A stretch of 64,000 nt of DNA from Trichomonas vaginalis G3 (taxonomy: Eukaryota; Parabasalia; Trichomonadida; Trichomonadidae), in NCBI RefSeq assembly GCF_026262505.1, contig NC_067205.1, positions 744,001 to 808,000 of the forward strand, read 5' to 3'. How positions within the stretch are numbered: the first letter of the stretch is position 1; the number at the start of each line of letters is the position of its first letter. Below are positions 30,188 to 40,063 of this stretch, in pieces. Under the pieces are notes generated by a model. It was not told the origin of the DNA and made no database searches. It saw only the letters and a program-made list of their open reading frames with translations. The position numbers and the translations under genes are program-made.

Positions 30188-31387
30188 TTACTCCTGGTTT
30201 AATGGTGTATCATCAATCTTAGCATTAACCTTAGGTGTGCTGTTAACCTGAGGATACTTGAAGAATGGAACCTGGATGATCTTGTTGTAAAGAAGCATTC
30301 CGGTGAAGAGGAGGCCGAAGCCAGCGAGCTGCATCCAGCTCCAAACTGTCCATTCTTCACCGAGTGATGTGTGCTTGTGGTCGCCACGAGCCATGAATGA
30401 GTAGTAGATGATAAGTTGGACGATCCAAATGCAGAGGGTACGAAGGCCTTCGAGAATTGTACGAACGACAGCAGATGTGATGTTTGTAACGAACATACCT
30501 GTGACGTTGTAAGCAAGAATGAAGAAGACGTAGAGAATAACCCAGAAGAGGAGCCACTTGTTGTTCTTGATCATGATGAATGTATCAAGAGTATCTTCGT
30601 GGATACCGTTGCCTTCTGGACCATGGATGAGTTGTGTAGCTGGAAGGAAGAGGATGCAAGTGATGATTGTGCCCCACATGCCTTCAAGACCGACGATAAG
30701 GACTGGAGAAGCTGTCATATCGTGGAGAAGGAAGTCTTCAACGACAATCTGTGAAGCTTGGATGATCTGAGCGCCAACTGTAAGAGCAATAGCCATGATA
30801 ACTTGTCCGATTGTAACACCAGCCTTGCCAACACCTGTGGAGCAAACAGCAGCAACACCGACAACTGTAAGAGCGATAATGATCAAAAGTACAGACCACC
30901 ACATGTAGGAGTATGTTGGACGCTTAAGGATGAACTGGCAGAAGATAGAAGAGAAAAGAACCATAGAACCACGAAGCATTTGCCAAACAGAAGCAGTAAT
31001 GAAAAGAAGACCAATGTTCATGAGAGATGTAGCAAGAAGATCGCAGCAAGCAGGACCAGCAACATAGAAGTACGTCTTCCATTCGCTACCCTTCTTTGTA
31101 TCAGTTTGGTCTTCGGATTGTGAAGCAAGAGATTGAGCATCATCCTGTGGTTTCTTCTTTAAGCAACGCTGAACTTCATAAACAACAAGAGCAAGACACA
31201 TACCTACGAACATAGAATTTGTCTGGAACCATGGTTTTGAGAATTTATGTGGATTTGTGTAGCAGTCGCGACCTGTTGACTTTTGTTCAAAGAGGAACTT
31301 CTGTGTAACGACTGTAGCAGTGCCGAAAATAAGCATGCCAGGGATGGCTATAGCCCTCTGCCATGCTGGAACGTTTCCGCCGGCCAT
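30188..31387 (-). CDS. SLC35F6-like drug/metabolite-superfamily transporter
   Basis: 399 residues, about ten hydrophobic helices. The order of segments matches the SLC35F6 (C2orf18) branch: N-terminal GMLIFGTATVVTQKFLFEQ, then PACCDLLATSLMNIGLLFIT, ASVWQMLRGSMVLFSSIF with the LKRP turn, QIIQASQIVVEDFLL, and SAVVRTILEGLRTLCIWIVQ in the eighth or ninth helix. The family is related to nucleotide-sugar transporters; human SLC35F6 is lysosomal or mitochondrial and its substrate is unclear. A cytosolic loop with Ser/Gln/Asp-rich sequence lies around residues 76-98. GC content and codon use are higher and more biased than in neighbours, as in highly expressed genes. Start ATG 31387-31385. Confidence 0.88.
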   Translation of the reverse strand: MAGGNVPAWQRAIAIPGMLIFGTATVVTQKFLFEQKSTGRDCYTNPHKFSKPWFQTNSMFVGMCLALVVYEVQRCLKKKPQDDAQSLASQSEDQTDTKKGSEWKTYFYVAGPACCDLLATSLMNIGLLFITASVWQMLRGSMVLFSSIFCQFILKRPTYSYMWWSVLLIIIALTVVGVAAVCSTGVGKAGVTIGQVIMAIALTVGAQIIQASQIVVEDFLLHDMTASPVLIVGLEGMWGTIITCILFLPATQLIHGPEGNGIHEDTLDTFIMIKNNKWLLFWVILYVFFILAYNVTGMFVTNITSAVVRTILEGLRTLCIWIVQLIIYYSFMARGDHKHTSLGEEWTVWSWMQLAGFGLLFTGMLLYNKIIQVPFFKYPQVNSTPKVNAKIDDTPLNQE

Positions 31388-32001
31388 TATTTGTCACGTT
31401 TTTGCTAACCGCTTGAACCCAATCAACCGATGGGAATTTTTTTATGAAGACTTTGATTGAGCTCAAATATAAATACATGTTTATTTCGAAGATGTCTGAC
31501 TTTTTCATCGTTTTTTTCAATTTTTAATTGATTGATTTCGGCTCAATTTCACATCATCTTAGACTTCTTTTCCTATATCCTGTGCGTGAATTGTATGTTA
31601 ATTCTCCTATAAATGCTAAAGCTTCATTAATGAAACATAATTGCTGTATTCAACATTATTCGAATTGAAATGTTCGTTCAATACAACTCTAACTATCAAA
31701 ATGTAACATCAGTTTATAGCTGATTTGATTTAACTAAAGTAATCTTTCTTTCGGAAAGGAAATAATTGGTCAAAATTAAATTGAAAAGAAATATGTGTAA
31801 ACTCAAGTAATTTTTGATATTTTGATTGATTACTCCTCTGAAATTTTGTGCTATTATTCATCTATGATATAAATATAATCGAATCAAATAAGAAACTATA
31901 AATTCGAAAAAAAACTGAGCATGAAGATAATATATTGGCGAAATTAGAATACAATTATCTTTTAAATAGTCTCGGAAAGTAAAACATTTTTATAATATAA
32001 C
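31388..32001. other. 610-base spacer, nothing recognised
   Basis: AT-rich upstream region of the transporter gene and 3' flank of the HOOK-like gene. No known initiator or repeat is seen. Confidence 0.4.
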
Positions 32002-33207
32002 TCAAATGATTGCGCGCATCTCCTTTTGGAACGATTCACATCTCAAAGTCTTCATGCTAAGAGCAAGATTGAGTTTTGCACGTTTGAGTCTGTCTATATT
32101 TGTCTGTTCAAGAGCTTTGAGGAATTGAAGACGTTCTTGGAGAGCGGAAAGACTCTGTTGACCAATGATACGATTCTTAAGGCTCTCCTCGGCTTTGTAG
32201 AGTTTCTTGACCAAGGATTCGTATTTCTTTAAATCTTCTTTAATTTGATCGATTCTATCATTGCGAGGATCAAGGCGTATTTCTTGGAGTCGTTTGTTGA
32301 GTTGTTCTATGATTTTCTCCTTTGAGTTTGAATTTTCGGAAGATTTTTCAGCTTCATCGACTTGTTTCTTAAGGGCATCGCGATCTGCTTCAAGTTTAGC
32401 CATGAGAGCTTTCTTGTCTTTACGTTTCTGTAATTTCTGTTGGTTGGCTTTGTTTTGAGTTTGAATAGAGAAGAGATCAGCTTTCATTGAAGCGATTTCT
32501 TGTATTCCTGTGTTTGTATTACTTGCTGCTGCTTCCTTATCCTTCTTTGCTTGCTCGATTTGTTGTTTGATTTTTTCAATTTCATTTGAAAGATTTTCAT
32601 TTTGTGAATTTAATAATTTGATTTTTTCATCATCCTGGGAATTATCCTGAGTGGCTTGAGGTTCTGCAGGTTTGGCCCTTGGTTTTGTTGGAGTTTCTTG
32701 TTTTGGCTCTTCTTTTACTGGAGATTTTTCTGGTTCGGCCTTTGTAGGTGTCTTGTGCTCCTTAGGAGTTATTGAGTATTTCTTTAAAACACCCATTAAC
32801 TGCTTTGGTGTTGGAGAAGGTAATTTTTTAATTCGATTAATAACTTCGTCTTTCTTAGCACAATGAACGCCAAGAATGAGTAATAAGATGATGAAGTTCT
32901 GAATATTCTGTTGGTCGCCACGTCTAACGACTGAGAGTGAATCTACTTTGACTTCAGTCCAATCTTTAACAAGAGGATACAATTTCTCAAGCAATGCCTT
33001 CAATGCCTTATGAGTTTGAAGCCAAGCGGTGCTTCCTGTTCCTTCTGTTAAATCCTTTGCCTGAATATCATCACCCGTGAGGAATTCATAAAGCAAAAAC
33101 AATGGTTTTGGGAATTTAAGATCCTCAATTTTCTCGGGTATATCTCCAGTTTCAGGAAAAGCCTTAACAAAGGTAAGTAATGCATTTGAATAATCTTCTT
33201 CAGACAT
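32002..33207 (-). CDS. HOOK-like protein: N-terminal CH-type domain and coiled coil
   Basis: 401 residues. Residues about 5-135 look like the calponin-homology-type N-terminal domain of HOOK/NN-CH proteins: ALLTFVKAFPE, KFPKPLFLLYEFLTGDD and NIQNFIILLLILGVHCAKKD. Residues 150-200 are a Lys/Pro/Glu linker and residues 200-395 a nearly continuous coiled coil with leucine heptads. HOOK proteins are dynein-activating adaptors that link cargo or centrosomes to microtubules. The pairing with a divergently transcribed WRAP73/WDR8 gene, a microtubule-anchoring protein, fits a cytoskeletal role, although this is only context. Shorter than animal HOOKs, and the C-terminal cargo domain is not recognised. 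Start ATG 33207-33205. Confidence 0.6.
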   Translation of the reverse strand: MSEEDYSNALLTFVKAFPETGDIPEKIEDLKFPKPLFLLYEFLTGDDIQAKDLTEGTGSTAWLQTHKALKALLEKLYPLVKDWTEVKVDSLSVVRRGDQQNIQNFIILLLILGVHCAKKDEVINRIKKLPSPTPKQLMGVLKKYSITPKEHKTPTKAEPEKSPVKEEPKQETPTKPRAKPAEPQATQDNSQDDEKIKLLNSQNENLSNEIEKIKQQIEQAKKDKEAAASNTNTGIQEIASMKADLFSIQTQNKANQQKLQKRKDKKALMAKLEADRDALKKQVDEAEKSSENSNSKEKIIEQLNKRLQEIRLDPRNDRIDQIKEDLKKYESLVKKLYKAEESLKNRIIGQQSLSALQERLQFLKALEQTNIDRLKRAKLNLALSMKTLRCESFQKEMRAII

Positions 33208-33306
33208 TTGTAGTAAAAAATAAAAAAAAATTAATAAAAAAAGGGGGATGTTTTTAAAATTTTATGGGGGATATTCTGTTTTAAATTTTTTTTTGGAAAT
33301 TGAAAA
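33208..33306. promoter_or_regulatory. Divergent promoter region of HOOK-like and WRAP73-like genes
   Basis: The 99 bases between two start codons are made of A- and T-runs with two GGGGGAT stretches in between (33243-33248 and 33266-33272). No TCA-Py-T/A initiator is seen next to either ATG. Co-regulation of the two genes is an inference. Confidence 0.5.
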
Positions 33307-34599
33307 ATGAATATAGATATAATGCATGAATTAGAATGTGATACTTCAGATAACGACAATATTGCTTTTAGTCCAGATTCGAAGCATATTGCATATTTAA
33401 ACTATGATAATCACATTGAAATTGTTTCAACAGATGATTATTCGCAAGAAAATACAATTATTTGCCCGAATACAATTCAAAAAATGATTTGGTCACCAGA
33501 CAGTAAGTATTTAATGGTACTAATGGCTTCATTAAACGAAATTTCAATTTTCTCTATATCATCAAAGTATCGTCCGAAGCAAGTTTCCCCACCATCGTAC
33601 TCCATTTCTGGTGGATACATCGAAACAGAGCGTGTTTTGTGGTCTCCTACAGGAAATAACGTTTTACTTTTTGGAATCAATTCATCACAATTGCTACTCT
33701 GGAACATTGCACGAAATACATTCAAGAGACTCCCTACACCAAAATCATCATTCAAATCCGCTGTTTTTTCAAATGATGGTAATTATCTTGCAATATTAAC
33801 AAGAGGAAAGGCCCAAGATGTACTTGTAATACTCGGAAATGATTTTACTCCTAAGAAATCTATCTCATTATCAACTATTGATGCGACTTCTCTCTATTGG
33901 TCAAAAGATAATTCTTTTATTGCTATTCCTGATTGCAAATCCCATTATTTACTACAAGTTATAGATATAAATACCGAAAATATATCAGATTATGCAGCTT
34001 ATGAAGGTTTTCTTGGCATTGAATGTGTTGGAATCAGTCCAAACTCCAAAATCATTGCATTAGGAAATTATGACAACATGATTCGTCTTAGAGTTTCAGC
34101 TGGACAAGGTATCTGGAGAAATCTTGAAGAATTAATCCATCAGCCAACAATTGTCCATCCAGCAACAGTTTTTCAACAACAAGAAGGTGGTTTTGCAAAT
34201 ATGGACAAACCGTATAACATTACAAACATTGTTGAGAATGCTACAGGTATTTCTAGACTTGCTTGGTCTCGGGATAACAAGTTTATTGCATCATGTCCAG
34301 AAAAAATGCCAAACACTGTATTTGTTTGGGATACAGAGACCATTACACAACAAGTAATCGTATTAAACTACCCTGTTGAAGATATTTCATGGTCATTAAA
34401 ATCAAATCACCTTTTGATTGGAACTGGAACCAACACCCTTTCTATTTGGAGTCCAAGTGGCATGTCTATCAAGTATATTGATGATAATTTCAGATGTCAT
34501 GCAATTAAATGGGGTAATAATGATAACTTAGTTATTATTGATAAACAATCGAATATGATGCTCCCTGCTAAATTTGTTTTGGATTCAGATACAAGATAA
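33307..34599 (+). CDS. WRAP73: WRAP73/WDR8 orthologue, WD40 microtubule-anchoring protein
   Basis: 430 residues, the usual length for the family. WD-like blades run the whole length: IAFSPDSKHIAYLNYDNHIEI, IQKMIWSPDSKYLMVLMA, VLWSPTGNNVLLFG, FSNDGNYLAILTRG. The diagnostic block AYEGFLGIECVGISPNSKI plus IALGNYDNMIRLRVS matches the AYEWSLGIKSVAWSPSS type segment of WRAP73, and SRLAWSRDNKFIASCPE plus MPNTVFVWDTE matches the late RNDNIPNAVWVWD segment. In yeasts and animals this protein works with Msd1/SSX2IP at spindle poles or centrosomes to anchor microtubules. Parabasalid basal bodies would be the counterpart. Start ATG at 33307, the first in frame. Confidence 0.88.
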   Translation: MNIDIMHELECDTSDNDNIAFSPDSKHIAYLNYDNHIEIVSTDDYSQENTIICPNTIQKMIWSPDSKYLMVLMASLNEISIFSISSKYRPKQVSPPSYSISGGYIETERVLWSPTGNNVLLFGINSSQLLLWNIARNTFKRLPTPKSSFKSAVFSNDGNYLAILTRGKAQDVLVILGNDFTPKKSISLSTIDATSLYWSKDNSFIAIPDCKSHYLLQVIDINTENISDYAAYEGFLGIECVGISPNSKIIALGNYDNMIRLRVSAGQGIWRNLEELIHQPTIVHPATVFQQQEGGFANMDKPYNITNIVENATGISRLAWSRDNKFIASCPEKMPNTVFVWDTETITQQVIVLNYPVEDISWSLKSNHLLIGTGTNTLSIWSPSGMSIKYIDDNFRCHAIKWGNNDNLVIIDKQSNMMLPAKFVLDSDTR

Positions 34600-34897
34600 A
34601 CTTATTGAATTGTTGTTGTAATAAAAATTGTTTTTATAAAACCACTTATACTTCAACCACACTATATTATTTGAATACGCAATTTAAATGGAATGGATGT
34701 TTATATATGTTTTTGTTTGATTCAATCACAAATTTGGCATTGATGATAAAATATGAAATATTTCTGAAACACTCTGGCTTCTGATAAATGATAAAACGAC
34801 AATCATACAAAATCAATACATTCGTGTAAGGATGTCAATTCGGAAAATTGTTTTCGTTTTAGGAGAATATAATTTTCCATTTGGAAAATTTAAAAAG

Positions 34898-34918
34898 TGA
34901 GACGCGCAGGATTCGAAC
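34898..34918 (-). other. tRNA 3'-end-like fragment
   Basis: On the minus strand the sequence reads GTTCGAATCCTGC followed by GCGTCTCA and then a short T-containing run. This is the loop and 3' strand of a T-arm plus the 3' acceptor strand and discriminator of a tRNA. The 5' strand of the T-arm is replaced by an A-tract and no anticodon or D-arm precedes it, so it is a relic and not a working tRNA. A tRNA-derived short element is possible. Confidence 0.5.
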
Positions 34919-35065
34919 TTTTTTTAAAAGTTGATTTAAATATATTCTAGTGTGGAATATAAGGATAATATCATATTTAAAATAAGAATATACGAGTTTA
35001 GGTAGTATTATTTTTTTCGATAAATTTGAGAGTATGTACGTTTAGGGCATCAAAAGTGTCAATTC

Positions 35066-35083
35066 GCTCAGCGAAAGCTGAGC
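35066..35083. other. Perfect hairpin with GAAA tetraloop
   Basis: GCTCAGC (35066-35072), GAAA loop, GCTGAGC (35077-35083). A 7-base-pair stem closed by a GNRA-type loop is unusually stable in this AT-rich spacer. It might be part of a structured transcript or chance. No T-run follows directly. Confidence 0.4.
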
Positions 35084-35893
35084 TAGCTTCGTTCTCGAAA
35101 AAATAGGGAAGAAGTGAAGGAGAGTGATACAGATGTTGACACATTCATATAATTTCAACAAATTTTGATCAAATTGAAATGCAATGAAATTCAATTCACT
35201 TCATATCCTTCAGTCAGTGCATTGACATCCTTCTACATCACAATGATAACTCGTGCATCAATAGTTCTACAACTAACTCAGAAAAAAAAACAAGATTTTT
35301 ACTTCCAGCTTGCAGCTTTTAAAAAGTTTCGATGATAAAAATCACTCTACTCTTGTTTATAGATATGTGATGATAGTAGGTAAACATATTCTTATCGATT
35401 TTAATAAAAATATTTTTACGAAATTCTGAACCAATTACAGAGTTATTCATAAAGTTTATGATAACTGTAATTATTTCATCTTTGTTTTATATTTGAATAA
35501 ACAATTTAATTTAAATTGCATAATATTTTTTGGTTGAAAGACAGGAAACTTAGTTGAGTTTGTATTATTTTTATCGTTTAATTCATCGTATCAGTGAGTG
35601 ATCCAGATATTTAAGATATTTAGAAAAAAATTATTAATTTGATTAACAAATTTTAATCAAAATAGCAAAAATCTATTTGATAGCTGTAAACAAACAATAA
35701 TTTTATTTCAAGCAAAATCACTTATTTTCATCTAAACGTATAAAATTGTCAATTTCATAAAAATAAATTGAAAATCTCAAGAAATGTAAAGGAGAGTAAT
35801 ATTTTTCAATTTTCTTTTTTCTTTGTCTCAAATATTTTCTGTTGGGAATTTTCTTGTTACCAAAAATAATTTTAATATTTGTTTATTTTATTA

Positions 35894-35895
<2 letters not shown>

Positions 35896-35935
<40 letters not shown>

Positions 35936-36799
35936 TAGTGGGGCTTCCAGGCACTTCGTGCCTTCTAGCCCCGAAGATGTTTAGTATAAATGAAGTTTAG
36001 AGGACATACATGACTGTGAGTTTTATTTACGACAAGATAGAATATGAGAGAGGTCCTATAAACCGGACAAGTAAGGGTCATATAAACATCTGTCATTTTA
36101 CTCAGAATTTTATACAGAATTCAATAAAAATATATTTTAGGGTAGAAGGGTATATCTACCCCGTTTTCTACCCTCATTTCTACCCTCTTGAATTTTCATG
36201 AAATTTACACCAAAAATATATTTTAGGGTAGAAGGGTATATCTACCCCGTTTTCTACCCTCATTTCTACCCTCTTGAATTTTCATGAAATTTACACCAAA
36301 AATATACTACTAGGGTCATTTACGAAGAAATCTCAACAAAGTCTTTACGATGAAGTCTTGACAAAGTCTTTACGAAGAAGTCTCAACAAAGTCTTTACGA
36401 AGAAGTCTCAACAAAGTCTTTACGAAGAAGTCTTAACAAAGTCTTTACGAAGAAGTCTTGACAAAGTCTTTACGAAGAAATTCATGAAAATTCAAGAGGG
36501 TAGAAAAGAGGGTAGAAAACGGGGTAGATATACCCTTCTACCCTAAAATATATTTTTGGGTCATTTACACTCATTTACGAAGAAGTCTCAACAAAGTCTT
36601 TACGAAGAAGTCTTGACAAAGTCTTTACGAAGAAATTCATGAAAATTCAAGAGGGTAGAAAAGAGGGTAGAAAACGGGGGTAGATATACCCTTCTACCCT
36701 AAAATATATTTTTGGGTCATTTACACTCATTTACGAAGAAGTCTCAACAAAGTCTTTACGAAGAAGTCTCAATAAAACATCTGTCAAAAGCCGCTTTTT
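35896..36799 (+). repeat. Left terminal inverted repeat of the Polinton-like element
   Basis: Matches the reverse complement of 58416-59155 almost base for base, with one extra internal block of about 165 bases in this copy (near 36550-36715). Contents from the tip inward: A-run, compound hairpin (35940-35972), a fragment like the 3' end of the element's methyltransferase gene (about 35999-36078), two copies of the 65-base GGGTAGAAGGGTATATCTACCC hairpin repeat, six to seven tandem copies of a 24-base unit (ACGAAGAAGTCT type, about 36318-36480), and further hairpin repeats in opposite orientation. Confidence 0.9.
35940..35972. repeat. Compound terminal hairpin, left end
   Basis: GGGGCT pairs with AGCCCC, and inside it AGGCAC pairs with GTGCCT around a TTC loop, with symmetric 3-base internal loops (TCC/TCT). 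The mirror copy is at 59087-59119. It lies about 6 bases inside the A-run, at each physical tip of the element. Confidence 0.8.
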
Positions 36800-36812
36800 A
36801 ACTTCACTTAAA

Positions 36813-37124
36813 ATGCCACGTAAGCTACGTAAGAATATACGTAAGAGGAAGAGAGCATTGAAACATCCAATAGTAAAACTGACACCACAACAACAGTTGC
36901 AACAACAAATGCTGAATGACCCCACTATGTTGCAACAAATGTCAAGCAATCCTATGCTTTTAAACCGAGTTCTTGGTGCACAGAGTGGAGGTTTAAGAGC
37001 GGCACTTTTAGCGAAAATGGCAGGCTATGGTGGAGCTGCAGACGGAACAGCCTATAACCCTCAAAGTCAAATGAATTTGAGTTCACTCAAAAATCAAATA
37101 ACAGATGTCAAAAAGTCAACATAG
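36813..37124 (+). CDS. Small basic, Gln-rich protein of the Polinton-like element
   Basis: 103 residues. The N-terminus is very basic (MPRKLRKNIRKRKRALKH), followed by a Gln-rich stretch and a Gly/Ala-rich region (LGAQSGGLRAALLAKMAGYG). A basic head of this type could bind DNA or be a processed virion core-like peptide; this is inference only. First coding stretch after the left inverted repeat, in line with the plus-strand block that follows. Not assigned to a family. Confidence 0.45.
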   Translation: MPRKLRKNIRKRKRALKHPIVKLTPQQQLQQQMLNDPTMLQQMSSNPMLLNRVLGAQSGGLRAALLAKMAGYGGAADGTAYNPQSQMNLSSLKNQITDVKKST

Positions 37125-37265
37125 ACATACAGAAGCAAATAAGTGAAAACGAAAAGAAACTAGAATATGACAGACACACAAAGAAACTCAATGAGTTAAA
37201 CGTAGAGAAAAAGAAGAAAGAAGAACAACTGAAAGAACTAAGTACAGAGGAATATTGCGAAAAAA

Positions 37266-40031
37266 GTGTCAGAAAAAGCAACAGAAGTAGCAAAAATGGA
37301 ACAAGATGTCATAAATTTGAAAAACCATACTACTCAATATAAAATACTGAAAGATGAAGAGATAAAACAAAAAGCCCTGAAGACATATATGGATAGCGAT
37401 GAGTATAAAAAGGAAGTTGAAGCAAATGTAAAGGCAGAAAAACTTTTACAGTTGCAAAACCAAACCGTACAGTATGAAAACTTAGCACAAGAAAGTAAAA
37501 ATAACGACGCAGCCATGCAAAAGGCAATGAAAAGCGCAGAATATATAAAAGCTAACAATGACTGGTTAGATGCCCAAGCCAACGCTAAAGCAGCCCAACT
37601 CATAGGGTCAATAAGGACAAAAATACAAGCGGATGAAGACAGTTCAAATGAAGCTTTAACAAATGCTGACTTTAAGAACGCCTTCGAAGCTCTTCATAGT
37701 AAGGTGAAACAAGTGAACGACTTCTCATCTGGAAAGAAACTGAAGTCTGAAGGTTTCGACAAAGAGTTAAAAGAAGTAGCACAAAATATGACGAAAATAA
37801 CAGATGCAGCAACGAGACAGGCAGTTCAAAGTGCCTATGACGCCGTTAGAGCAACTGTTGTGAAAAGTCAAGAAAAAGAGTTACAACAGACCAAAACAGA
37901 CCTAGTAAATGCTTTCTTAAGAACGAAAAGTCAGGTAGGACATTACGCTGCAGATGGAACATATGTGCCAGCTGGTGGAACTTATATACCACCAAACCCT
38001 CCAAGAGAAGCACCTGCACCAGGACTACCTAAAACATTTACATCGTCACATGGACACAGACACAGGCATGCACAACAACCAACAGTTCAAAACCCTGCAC
38101 AACAACCACCTCCACAACCAGCACAGCAACCAACAGTTCAGAACCCTGCACAACAACCAACAGTTCAAAACCCTGCACAGCAACAACCACAAACAGAGCA
38201 AGGACATAAAAGAAGTAGAGAACAAGGAAACCAAGAATTCTTAAAAATGCTTAAAGAAGAGTGTGGTTTCGCAGATACTGTTGACTTTAGTGACAGATAT
38301 AAAGAAGCTATTGGAAAGTTCAAGGATGGAAATACTGACCCGAACCTATTTAGCTTTATGGCTCAGCACCAAAACGGATATAATCTCAAACCTGGAAAAT
38401 ACAAGCTCGCAAAGGGATATGATTTAATAGCATATCATCCAAATGACATGGATGAATTTACTCCGAGATATTTGATGTCAGAGCTAAATGACAATTCAAC
38501 TTTCGTCATGAAACGCGTAAAAAATAGAGACGGAACGAAAGAACAAAAGCTTATGAATGCGGATGACGTAGATAGGGAAATTGTTGAAAACGGTCTCGGA
38601 ATATATGAAATGCCAGCAGATGAGGTACAAGAAACTCCACAGGAAGAAGTTCAGATACAACCAGACATGGAAGAAATAGTTCAGCAACAACAGCTAGAAG
38701 AGCCTGAAGGAAACGAACAAGTCACTCCTTTGGAAACTAACTTCACAGAACTAGATGAAGATTTGGAACAGCCGAAAAATCTTGACCCTCAACAAGAGTA
38801 TGCGGAGAATATGGAATATTTCCAAGAGTCTAAAAAAAATTCGGCTGACATAGTAGAAGAATATCGAAAAATGTTTGCCGACATACAAAAGACTCCAACA
38901 CCAGATGAAAATATTCAGCATAGAATGGAAGTACTGAAAGAAAATGTACACAAATACAACAACCCTTTTTACTTACGAGCATTTAACGTTCAATCTTCGG
39001 ATGAACTCGGTGAAAATAAAAGGTTAAATTTCAAGAAAACATATAGAAATGAAACATTGTTTAAAGTTCATTCAGAACCTAACCAAGATGGAAACAAACC
39101 TACTTTTGTTTCTGCAGACGATGGAACTACAATGAGATGGGGTCATAAAGCTAATCCGGATAGGTGGTTCATAAACTTACAACCACAATTCCAAGAAGTT
39201 GTAGACGCAATGGAATTGAATGGTGAACGAGATATAGCTGGTATTTTAAGCGCGGCTTTAATGCCATTGAAAGATATGAAAGATGCAGATATTTTGGACC
39301 AGTATGAAATGAACATGGCTGATGGAAATATAACACCTGACGTTCTAGAACATTTATCTCAAAGAACTACACAGAACCATAGAGATGGTATATTTGGTGA
39401 AGAGTTTAGAAAGAAAGTTATGGACAGCGAAGGAAGAGAACCTATTGTACATGACCTTGCAAACGAAAGTTTACAAAATGTCATAAAAACTTACTTTGCA
39501 GACAATGAACCGAGAAGGGATGAATATTTAAGAAAAACTCAAATGGACAGTACCAAATGAAATGTTAGTATTGAAAAACATGTTCCTTGACAAAATAAAA
39601 CCAACTACAGAAATAAACGACGCAAGACTGAAAGATTGGGTAGAAGCTTTCCCATTCACAAAAGATATAGTTGGTAACATGGAAAGAAAACCAGAATGGC
39701 TACAAAAACATATATTTGGAAACGAGCATATTCCTATGGACAGGCACTGTTTGAAGAGCTTGAACCGGAAACTCAGGAAAGAGTCATGCAAACAATACGC
39801 GAAGACTCAAATACAGACTATGACAAACTCTTTCTAGGATATAGGTTACCTGAGATGGGCGACCAGAGCCAAAAGGCAAAAAGGACATGGGAAATTTGCA
39901 ACATACTAGATGAACATAATGCAAAGATGCAACAACTTCAAGCAGAGGGCAATGAAGGAAAAAGAAGAGTTAAAAACTCAGTCAGGAAGAAAGTAAAGCT
40001 TGGTCCACGTGGGTTCTATTATGACATATAA
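37266..40031 (+). pseudogene. Long coiled-coil and Pro/Gln-repeat structural-type gene region of the Polinton-like element; broken
   Basis: The largest coding part of the element. Its first third is a Lys/Glu/Gln coiled coil. The middle has a Pro/Gln-rich repeat built on QPTVQNPAQQ (about four units), and the last part is acidic then globular. Long coiled-coil proteins of this kind are common between the capsid genes and the ends of Polintons. No family is recognised. The region is treated as a fossil with about two breaks. Confidence 0.5.
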
Positions 40032-40063
40032 ATCCAACTATTCTATATTTTTACTCATATGAA

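Larger units (their letters stand above)
34600..35890. other. 1.3 kb intergenic region left of the Polinton-like element
   Basis: AT-rich. It holds a tRNA 3'-end-like fragment (34898-34918) and a perfect GAAA-loop hairpin (35066-35083), listed separately. Otherwise nothing is recognised. The right edge is the TTACA that precedes the A-run of the element. Confidence 0.45.

Noticed and set aside
36274-36546. 90-codon frame present in both inverted repeats of the Polinton-like element
   Set aside because: Encoded by the 24-base tandem units (FTKKSQQSLYEE-type periodic sequence); a repeat artefact, not a gene.
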